Notes under the pieces: generated by a model
The model's input: only the letters and a program-made list of their open reading frames with translations
Database searches by the model: none
Told to the model about the DNA's origin: nothing
From: an uncultured Oscillospiraceae bacterium
Lineage (GTDB): Bacteria > Bacillota > Clostridia > Oscillospirales > Acutalibacteraceae
DNA: 8,396 nucleotides
Reading direction: 5' to 3'
NCBI GenBank assembly: GCA_900555545.1
Contig: USLQ01000026.1
Span: forward strand, 1-8,396
Made by a program: the position numbers and the translations under genes
Shown here: piece after piece, positions 1 to 4,477 of the stretch
How the letters are laid out: the number at the start of each line of letters is the position of its first letter
Position numbering within the stretch: the first letter of the stretch is position 1

Positions 1-24
1 CGTGACCTTGCTAATTTCAATCAT
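1..24 (-). CDS. Start of a minus-strand gene, possibly an ABC-transporter ATP-binding protein (cut by window edge)
   Basis: Only eight codons are inside the window, reading M-I-E-I-S-K-V-T. The start is well supported because AAAGGAGGAG lies seven bases upstream of the ATG (complement of 31-40). The opening resembles the first beta-strand of many ABC-transporter ATPases, which often begin M-I-E-[IL]-x-x-[VL]-[TS]-K-x-Y-G, but eight residues cannot prove this. The upstream region carries a possible activator-type promoter with 11-bp direct repeats, an arrangement common for transporter genes controlled by a two-component system. The existence of a gene here is likely. The product is a guess. 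Confidence 0.45.
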
Positions 25-145
25 CTTGCTCTCCTCCTTTTGGGATGGTTTGTATGAACCCTTTTATGCGCCATGGGCCTTTTGCAATTCCTATCATACC
101 GCCCAACGGACGAAAGCGCAATCTTTTCCGCCTAAACGTAAATAA

Positions 146-185
146 ATTGTAAGAATTAAGGCCGTTTTGTAATAGTTTTGTAAGA
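146..185 (-). promoter_or_regulatory. Possible activator-dependent promoter with 11-bp direct repeats
   Basis: On the plus strand the 9-mer GTTTTGTAA occurs at 164-172 and again at 175-183, an exact 11-bp period, and a further TTGTAAGA lies at 147-154. Read on the minus strand, TACAAT (146-151) is a good -10 hexamer, and no good -35 is present at the expected distance. The repeats fall where the -35 should be. Tandem half-sites one helical turn apart over a poor -35 are typical of PhoB/OmpR-class response regulators acting as activators. It would drive the gene that starts at position 24, with a leader of about 115 bases. The regulator is not identified. Confidence 0.35.
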
Positions 186-230
186 AAATAAAAAATCCCC
201 GCTCCGCCTGTCAAAACGGAGCAGGGGGAA
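186..230 (-). terminator. Rho-independent terminator of the 105-residue lipoprotein gene
   Basis: CCCCGCTCCG (197-206) pairs with CGGAGCAGGGG (217-227) with one bulged A and a loop of about ten bases. In the minus-strand transcript the stem is followed by a U-rich tract (ATTTTTTATTTT, complement of 185-196). It lies just past the stop codon of the minus-strand lipoprotein gene and separates it from the next minus-strand gene. Confidence 0.8.
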
Positions 231-242
231 TACCGGCTTTTT

Positions 243-560
243 CTACCGCACGGCATCGCGGACATCCTGCGCAGCATCGCTCGCCGCCCTGGAAATATCG
301 GTCATGGCATCACGGCCTGCATCCGCCGCAGCCGTTACGCCGTCACGGATCGCGTCTCCGGCGTCGGTGACCATATCGCCGATGTCACTGCCCATATCCG
401 ACATACCCTCCTGGATATCGGATCCGACACTGCTGCGGTCTGTCGTGTTGCGGTCATCGGTGACTTTCCCGTCCTCGGTGTTCCCGCAGCCTGAGAAAAT
501 CAGCAGACACATCGCGGAAAGTACGGCTAAGCTGAGCAGCTTTTTGCGGAATGTTTTCAT
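243..560 (-). CDS. Small lipoprotein with amphipathic 11-residue repeats
   Basis: A 105-residue protein of unknown function. The start is the ATG giving M-K-T-F-R-K-K. It has a GGGGG ribosome site about nine bases upstream and opens directly into a signal peptide; the frame extends 19 codons further upstream, but that stretch would put extra charged residues before the signal. Residues 1-24 are a lipoprotein signal (Lys/Arg, then a hydrophobic core) ending in the lipobox F-S-G-C, so Cys25 should be lipidated and the protein held on the outer face of the cell membrane. A polar Asp/Thr/Ser-rich linker (26-52) follows, then about five 11-residue units (53-105) rich in Ala and Asp with hydrophobic residues at helical spacing. 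This predicts a long amphipathic helix, as in YtxH/LEA-like or apolipoprotein-like proteins. Its own terminator lies downstream and a structured leader upstream. Coding and lipoprotein status are likely; the role is unknown. Confidence 0.75.
   Translation of the reverse strand: MKTFRKKLLSLAVLSAMCLLIFSGCGNTEDGKVTDDRNTTDRSSVGSDIQEGMSDMGSDIGDMVTDAGDAIRDGVTAAADAGRDAMTDISRAASDAAQDVRDAVR
246..404 (-). repeat. Hendecad (33-bp, 11-residue) tandem repeat within the small lipoprotein
   Basis: The C-terminal 53 residues align as MSDMGSDIGDM, VTDAGDAIRDG, VTAAADAGRDA, MTDISRAASDA and AQDVRDAVR. Thr/Ser or Gln at position 2, Asp at position 3 and Asp at position 10 recur. An 11-residue period equals three alpha-helical turns, so the repeats would form one continuous helix with a fixed polar and non-polar face. 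Residues 42-52 may be a decayed extra unit. Confidence 0.6.
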
Positions 561-563
561 CTG

Positions 564-659
564 AAGGATCCCCCTTTTAAAAATGATTCGTATGACGTAC
601 CGTGTTAGACGGTGCAAGGATAGTATTGCCCATTTTTCGCCGAATCATCAGGGATCCTT
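564..659 (-). promoter_or_regulatory. Nested inverted-repeat leader that could occlude the lipoprotein ribosome site
   Basis: Two perfect inverted repeats are nested. AAGGATCCC (564-572) matches GGGATCCTT (651-659), and inside it ATGATTCG (583-590) matches CGAATCAT (641-648). At the centre ACCGT-GTTAG-ACGGT (599-613) can form a third small hairpin. In the minus-strand transcript these would stack into one long stem with a 10/2 internal loop. The outer 3' arm overlaps the GGGGG ribosome site of the small lipoprotein gene (complement of 570-574), so folding would hide it. This could be a cis-acting translational switch, or a DNA operator. No known riboswitch family was recognised. Confidence 0.45.
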
Positions 660-692
660 TGCGGGAAAAGTGTTTGGCTTGCCCTGAGTGTT

Positions 693-1715
693 TTACCAGT
701 GATTATCTGAGAATTCGCAGAATGCTGTCATATCGTGAATTTCCAGCTGCGTCCCGTCATCCAGTCCGACGGTTCCGTTCCATTTGCCGAACACCTGGTG
801 GCACCGGTTCCCCAGCCCCAGGAAACGCAGATTTGTGAAATTGTCATATTCCGGTGTCATCGTCATCTCAAAACGGCCGTCGTTGGAGGTGAACACCCAT
901 GGCTTCATGTAGTCCACTGGATCCTTTTTTAAATAGACCTGGTCGATTTTATGCGCGATCCCATCCAGGAAAAGCGTGTTTTCGCTGGCGGCGCTCATAT
1001 CGCCAAAGCCCCATCCGATTTCAAACCCGAAAATACGTCCATCAGGGAGCCAACAGCTGCCGTTACCCCAGTACCAGCTCTGAATAAACGGCCACACGCC
1101 GCGGCCCCAGTCGAGCAGGCCAAACGACGTCTCCGGATGGAACTCGATTACCCGGCTGCCGATGCGTACCCGGCCTGTCACAGGCATACAGTTTATTTTT
1201 TGATTCAGATAAAAATGGCCCTGCTGCGCAAAGGGGACCGCCATAACCAACGACTGCAGGCCGGGCATCACGTCGTAGATGATATCGGCCTTAAAATCCC
1301 CGCCCTTGCGGTTATGGCCGCGAAGGGTCAGGATGCGCCTTTTTTCTGTCACGTCAAAGCACATGTAAAAGCCTTTTTTGTCGATGGTGATTTTGTGTGG
1401 CACCTCCGTATTGGCCGGCAGGTGGTACTTGTCAAAGGGGAATAAGGCCAGGTCGTTGCACTCAAACCGTCCCCCGGTCTGCCGGTCGAAGAGCGTGACG
1501 CCGCTCATCCCCCCGTAGGACAGAGAACCGATGGTCATCTGCATGGTATAGCGCTCGTTCGTAATCTGATAAAAGTCCCACTCCTTAATGCGGAGAGGAT
1601 TGGCCCTGATCTCGCTGCGCGCATAGTCGTACAGGTTATGTACACAGTAGCCCGGCTCGGCTACGTTCCCCTGGGCGTTCAACAGCCGGGTGCGCTGGGT
1701 GATCTGATGCTGCAT
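693..1715 (-). CDS. DUF2804-family protein
   Basis: A 340-residue protein recognised as DUF2804, a family found in bacteria and fungi without an established biochemical role. The evidence is the Trp/Gly-rich signature: G-L-L-D-W-G-R-G-V-W-P-F at 199-210, then W-Y-W-G at 214-217, and G-F-E-I-G-W-G-F-G-D at 230-239. These motifs suggest a beta-rich lipocalin/hydroxyneurosporene-synthase-like fold, though that fold link is inferred. The length is normal for the family. There is no signal peptide or membrane segment, so it is probably cytoplasmic. The ATG start has GGAGGA eight bases upstream. No convincing promoter is seen directly upstream, so it may be read through from the 294-residue lipoprotein gene 106 bp away on the same strand. 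Identification of the family is fairly secure; any function would be a guess. Confidence 0.85.
   Translation of the reverse strand: MQHQITQRTRLLNAQGNVAEPGYCVHNLYDYARSEIRANPLRIKEWDFYQITNERYTMQMTIGSLSYGGMSGVTLFDRQTGGRFECNDLALFPFDKYHLPANTEVPHKITIDKKGFYMCFDVTEKRRILTLRGHNRKGGDFKADIIYDVMPGLQSLVMAVPFAQQGHFYLNQKINCMPVTGRVRIGSRVIEFHPETSFGLLDWGRGVWPFIQSWYWGNGSCWLPDGRIFGFEIGWGFGDMSAASENTLFLDGIAHKIDQVYLKKDPVDYMKPWVFTSNDGRFEMTMTPEYDNFTNLRFLGLGNRCHQVFGKWNGTVGLDDGTQLEIHDMTAFCEFSDNHW
702..731 (-). promoter_or_regulatory. Possible sigma-A promoter for the small lipoprotein gene
   Basis: On the minus strand ATGACA (complement of 726-731; five of six matches to TTGACA) is followed after 18 bp by GATAAT (complement of 702-707; five of six to TATAAT). 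It lies inside the 3' end of the DUF2804 gene. Transcription would begin near 695, giving a leader of about 135 bases that contains the whole nested inverted repeat. Confidence 0.4.
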
Positions 1716-1750
1716 AAACAGTCCTCCGTTTCTATAGTGTAAGTTTTCAT

Positions 1751-1791
1751 TTCATCATTGATGAAGCATGCCCCCGATGCAAGGGGGCATG
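1751..1791 (-). other. Two adjacent stem-loops between minus-strand genes, without a U-tract
   Basis: CATGCCCCC (1767-1775) and GGGGGCATG (1783-1791) form a perfect 9-bp stem with a 7-base loop. Immediately beside it TTCATC (1751-1756) and GATGAA (1760-1765) form a 6-bp stem with a 3-base loop. The strong hairpin lies 31 bases past the lipoprotein stop codon but is not followed by a run of U on either strand, so it is not a standard rho-independent terminator. It may protect the 3' end of an upstream message, weaken read-through, or mark a processing point. Confidence 0.5.
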
Positions 1792-1821
1792 ACGGTTTAT
1801 CAAAGGGTAAAATCAAATGGA

Positions 1822-2706
1822 TCAGTACTGGAAATCAGAGATTTGCAGTGTGTTTTGCAGGGTGGCGTTGCCGTCGATATCAAAGTGGATGATGCCCATA
1901 TCGATTGCGCCCTTAGCCGTAATCAAGCAGTACATCCGCTGGTACAGGGAGACGATCTCCAGTGTTTCCGGATTTACAACCAGCGTTGCGGTGCAGTCGT
2001 GGTAGAGGATGGAGTAATACTCCGTCTTGACCACACTGAGCTTCTCCAGTTCCGCGTCGATCACCTTCCGTGAGAGGGGGGAGAACATCTGCCCGTGGTA
2101 GGATTCGAGGGGTTCCGGGTCGGTCTCCTCGTTGAGGGTGATAACAATCTCGTAGTTACCGTCCCCAAGTTCTTTACAGCTGGCCGATTCGATGGCTTCC
2201 TCCGCGTTTTCCGGAGCGATCAGGCAGCCGGCGCTGCCCTCATAGACCGGGAAATATGTGGTGTCGGCGCCCTTTTCGTGGATCTCTGGATTTTTTGCGG
2301 CTTTTTCCGGTGTAGTCATGAATTTGGAGGCCAGGCTCAATACCGTGTCAACGGCCTTGCCGTCAAAGTTTTTTTCGGTGATCTCCTGATACTCCACCTT
2401 GTGATAGGCGGGCTTTCCGGATTTTGCCTTGTTCATAGCCTCAGTATACAGCGCAAGGATCTCCGCCTTGGTGGAGGGGATTGCCGGCTGTGTTTCCACC
2501 TCTGTGGTGGGCGCTTGTGTCTCCTGCTCTGTGACGGGAGCAACAGGATCTGTCTCCATTGCTGTGGCACTCTCGGCCACTGCGGGCACGGCCTCCTGAC
2601 TTTCCGATTCTACCGCAGGCTCTCCCGTGCCGCCACATGCTGTGAGCGAGAACAGCAATATTGACGCCAATCCCAGGCAAATGCCCTTAAACCCAAACTT
2701 TTTCAT
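1822..2706 (-). CDS. Lipoprotein of unknown function with Thr/Glu/Pro-rich linker
   Basis: A 294-residue predicted lipoprotein. The start M-K-K-F-G-F-K-G is chosen because a GGGGG ribosome site lies about seven bases upstream and the signal peptide begins at once; upstream in-frame ATGs have no such site. Residues 1-23 are the signal, with lipobox L-T-A-C and lipidated Cys24. Residues 25-78 are a low-complexity linker rich in Glu, Thr, Ala, Pro and Val, which probably spans the cell wall. Residues 79-294 form a folded domain starting with a helix (T-K-A-E-I-L-A-L-Y-T-E-A-M-N-K-A) and ending in alternating beta-type sequence (C-T-A-T-L-V-V-N-P-E-T-L near 238-249). It resembles uncharacterised lipoproteins of gut Clostridia, but I cannot name a family. 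Four Cys in the domain (161, 177, 238, 260) could pair. It has its own promoter, and ypeB lies upstream in the same direction. Confidence 0.8.
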   Translation of the reverse strand: MKKFGFKGICLGLASILLFSLTACGGTGEPAVESESQEAVPAVAESATAMETDPVAPVTEQETQAPTTEVETQPAIPSTKAEILALYTEAMNKAKSGKPAYHKVEYQEITEKNFDGKAVDTVLSLASKFMTTPEKAAKNPEIHEKGADTTYFPVYEGSAGCLIAPENAEEAIESASCKELGDGNYEIVITLNEETDPEPLESYHGQMFSPLSRKVIDAELEKLSVVKTEYYSILYHDCTATLVVNPETLEIVSLYQRMYCLITAKGAIDMGIIHFDIDGNATLQNTLQISDFQY

Positions 2707-2755
2707 TTTCCAAACCCCCATTTCTGAATGCTTTACCCTCAATTTATGGATAAAA

Positions 2756-2825
2756 AGCATAAAAAATATCAACTACTACTACATTTTACAGCTCGAATGT
2801 TGTGTAGTCAATAATTTTTTATGCT
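2756..2825. repeat. Perfect 12-bp inverted repeat enclosing a promoter
   Basis: AGCATAAAAAAT (2756-2767) is the exact reverse complement of ATTTTTTATGCT (2814-2825), with 46 bp between. The -35 and -10 of the lipoprotein promoter lie inside this interval, so one arm sits just upstream of the -35 and the other around +9 to +20 of the transcript. Only one arm would be transcribed from that promoter, so an RNA hairpin is not the obvious role. Paired operator sites are possible. Confidence 0.55.
2783..2811 (-). promoter_or_regulatory. Sigma-A-type promoter of the 294-residue lipoprotein gene
   Basis: Read on the minus strand, TTGACT (complement of 2806-2811) and TAAAAT (complement of 2783-2788) each match the consensus at five of six positions and are separated by exactly 17 bp. 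The start point would be near 2776, giving a leader of about 70 bases. Confidence 0.7.
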
Positions 2826-2927
2826 CTGAGCAAGAATTTGGGGAATATCCGATAAATTTTTGAGAATGGGTGGCAGTGCATTTTAATGGCGGACAAGCGA
2901 GGAACATATTGGAACCAAAACGCCAAG

Positions 2928-2949
2928 TTTTTGTAACATTTTTGTGTTA
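2928..2949. repeat. 11-bp-period direct repeat (TTTTTGT) downstream of ypeB
   Basis: TTTTTGTAACA is followed directly by TTTTTGTGTTA. The same bases also read as a short inverted repeat, TAACA-TTTTTG-TGTTA. The period and the TTTTGTAA core resemble the repeat at 164-183. No U-tract follows the short stem in the minus-strand transcript, so it is not a good terminator for ypeB. Its role is unclear. Confidence 0.3.
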
Positions 2950-2970
2950 TGATGCGAACATACCCACAAG

Positions 2971-4308
2971 TTATCGGGTGAAGACACCATTGTCGGAGTA
3001 GGTGAGAATCAAAATATTATCCTCCTGCCCGGTGGCCGTATCAATATAGATCAGCACATCCTCGCCGCTCGGGCCCTTACATTTGAATTCATAGCAGTAC
3101 TGTTCCCCCAAACTGTCCGTTGGGATCATCACTGGCCGTGAGGACTCGATTTGCAGGGATTCGCTCACGTTTTTCGACGCAGCCTCACTGGTGAGGGCAG
3201 CCGGGCTGATGGTGCGCTCCGTATGGTTCATCAGATAGCCGCGGGCATCCACCCCGGTGATCTGGCCGTTGTCAAGCGCCACGGATACCTTGATCAGGTC
3301 GGGATAACAGATCACGCCATCTTGCGTATAGGCAAAGTTGATGGTGCAGATTCCATCGCTGATGGAATAGTAGGATTCCGTCATGTTGGTATAACCGATC
3401 TGGTCCAGATAGGCTTTAGCCTTTTGTACGGCCTCGGTATATCCGATCGTAACTTCATCCGCGTAGCGGGAGGAGAGCATATAGCTGAGGTAACCGCCGT
3501 ATTTGGTGATGCTGATGGTCGTCTCCCCATGGGAGAAGCCGTAGGACGGCATGGTGCCTGCCTCGTCCTCGGTGTGGGTGAGTTCTTCGGCGGAGAGGCC
3601 GCTGATTTGTGCGGCAATTTGGGTTGCCTCGGAGAGGGAGATTTCCTCCTTGCCCGTGGTCATCTTTGGCTGTGCTTGCATGATGTGATCGGAGAAGGGG
3701 CCATCATAGATCAAGGTCGGCAGATCGGCCATGGATTGCTCAATGTCATCCATTGCATCCCCGATATAAGTCCCGCTGCCGGAGGAGGAGAGTGTGCTGA
3801 CGGCTTGGCTGAAGTTGAGGGCCCCGCTGCTCAGAGAGGTGCGAATCTCTTCCATCTGGCTGGTGAGCTGGTCCGCATAGGCCGAGAGTTCCTGGAGCGT
3901 TTTGCGCTCCGCCGCAGTGATATCCTGGCCGCTTTCCATCTTGCGGGAGAGTGAGAGTGCAAATTCGCCCACTTGGGATAAAAACCGGTACAGGTGCTCC
4001 AGTTCCGTTTCCCCCATCGCAAGCTGAGATAGGCTGCTCTTGGCCCCGGCCGCCTCCTGACGCAGCTGCATGGCGAGTTTGGTCGCCATATCGGGCGTAT
4101 TGGCGTAGAGCCCTTTTTGCAGGGAGGTCTGGATATTGGTGATATATTCCCCGAGTTCCCCGAGCGCGCGTTCGTTGGAGGATTCTACTTGGAGCGCCAG
4201 GTTCTGCGCGCGGACCGCATTGACGATGGAAGAGGCGCCGAGCGCCACAAAGCCAGCCAGGATAAAGCTGACAATGCGGACCGTACCACGGCGAGAGGTG
4301 TTATTCAT
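2971..4308 (-). CDS. ypeB: Spore germination protein YpeB family (PepSY domains)
   Basis: A 445-residue YpeB-type protein. In Bacillus, YpeB is needed to place and stabilise the cortex-lytic enzyme SleB in the spore, so this gene implies spore formation. Residues 10-30 form one N-terminal membrane segment. Residues 40-165 are the helical region typical of the family, including E-R-A-L-G-E-L-G-E-Y and F-L-S-Q-V-G-E-F-A. The conserved motif L-P-T-L-I-Y-D-G-P-F-S-D-H (196-208) precedes three PepSY-like units at roughly 222-280, 289-355 and 366-436. The length is normal for the family. The ATG has a stop codon four codons upstream in frame, so it cannot be extended; the nearest ribosome site, AAAGG, is rather far (about 14 bases). 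No sleB adjoins it: the gene beyond its 5' end is divergent. I could not find a convincing sigma-G promoter in the 169-bp divergent gap. Confidence 0.9.
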   Translation of the reverse strand: MNNTSRRGTVRIVSFILAGFVALGASSIVNAVRAQNLALQVESSNERALGELGEYITNIQTSLQKGLYANTPDMATKLAMQLRQEAAGAKSSLSQLAMGETELEHLYRFLSQVGEFALSLSRKMESGQDITAAERKTLQELSAYADQLTSQMEEIRTSLSSGALNFSQAVSTLSSSGSGTYIGDAMDDIEQSMADLPTLIYDGPFSDHIMQAQPKMTTGKEEISLSEATQIAAQISGLSAEELTHTEDEAGTMPSYGFSHGETTISITKYGGYLSYMLSSRYADEVTIGYTEAVQKAKAYLDQIGYTNMTESYYSISDGICTINFAYTQDGVICYPDLIKVSVALDNGQITGVDARGYLMNHTERTISPAALTSEAASKNVSESLQIESSRPVMIPTDSLGEQYCYEFKCKGPSGEDVLIYIDTATGQEDNILILTYSDNGVFTR

Positions 4309-4343
4309 GGAGATGACTCATCCTTTCCTTAATAAGTCGGGTT

Positions 4344-4361
4344 GCCAATAATGATTATGGC
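4344..4361. repeat. Short imperfect palindrome in the ypeB/desulfurase divergent gap
   Basis: GCCAATAAT and ATTATGGC flank a central G, making an 8-bp dyad with one bulged A. It lies about 36 bp upstream of the ypeB start, in its probable leader or promoter. It could be an operator, but a dyad this short and AT-rich may be chance. The rest of the divergent gap shows only the plus-strand promoter and AT-rich sequence. Confidence 0.25.
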
Positions 4362-4409
4362 GTTATTTTTTGCTTGAAATTTTAAAATATACATCTTTAC
4401 GGGCCGTTA

Positions 4410-4438
4410 TTGCGTGCAAAAGCTAAATGATGTATAAT
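4410..4438 (+). promoter_or_regulatory. Promoter of the desulfurase-thiI-cinA unit
   Basis: A perfect TATAAT (4433-4438) has TTGCGT (4410-4415) 17 bp upstream. The -35 is weak beyond TTG. Transcription would start near 4445, about 33 bases before the first start codon. No other plus-strand promoter or terminator was seen before the window end, so the four plus-strand genes are probably one unit. Confidence 0.65.
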
Positions 4439-4462
4439 AAACAAGAATATAACTTTTTATAG

Positions 4463-4469
4463 AAGGAGG
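4463..4469 (+). promoter_or_regulatory. Ribosome site fixing the GTG start of the cysteine desulfurase
   Basis: A full AAGGAGG lies eight bases before GTG at 4478. It settles the choice of this GTG, after which the protein begins M-F-A-Y-L-D-N-S-A-T-T, exactly where NifS-family enzymes begin. Confidence 0.85.
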
Positions 4470-4477
4470 CCGCACAC

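Noticed and set aside
17..277. An 86-codon minus-strand open frame covering the gap before the left-edge gene
   Set aside because: It runs through the terminator and the AT-rich promoter region, has no ribosome site, and overlaps the start of the real gene and the end of the lipoprotein gene in another frame.
564..659. A miniature inverted-repeat transposable element
   Set aside because: The terminal arms fit in size, but no target-site duplication flanks them and one arm forms the ribosome site of the gene.
951..1445. A 164-codon plus-strand open frame opposite the DUF2804 gene
   Set aside because: The DUF2804 signature is on the minus strand; nothing supports expression of this frame.
1767..1791. 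A rho-independent terminator
   Set aside because: The stem is strong, but neither strand has a U-tract after it.
2095..2664. A 189-codon plus-strand open frame opposite the 294-residue lipoprotein
   Set aside because: The minus-strand frame has a lipobox signal, a ribosome site and a promoter. The Cys/Gly/Leu-rich antisense product is a codon-bias artefact.
3151..3954. A 267-codon plus-strand open frame opposite ypeB
   Set aside because: Antisense to a conserved YpeB protein, with no ribosome site or known motif.
4309..4477. A sigma-G promoter for ypeB in the divergent gap
   Set aside because: Sporulation promoter elements were looked for on the minus strand, but no pair resembling GMATR and CATNNTA at 17-18 bp was convincing.
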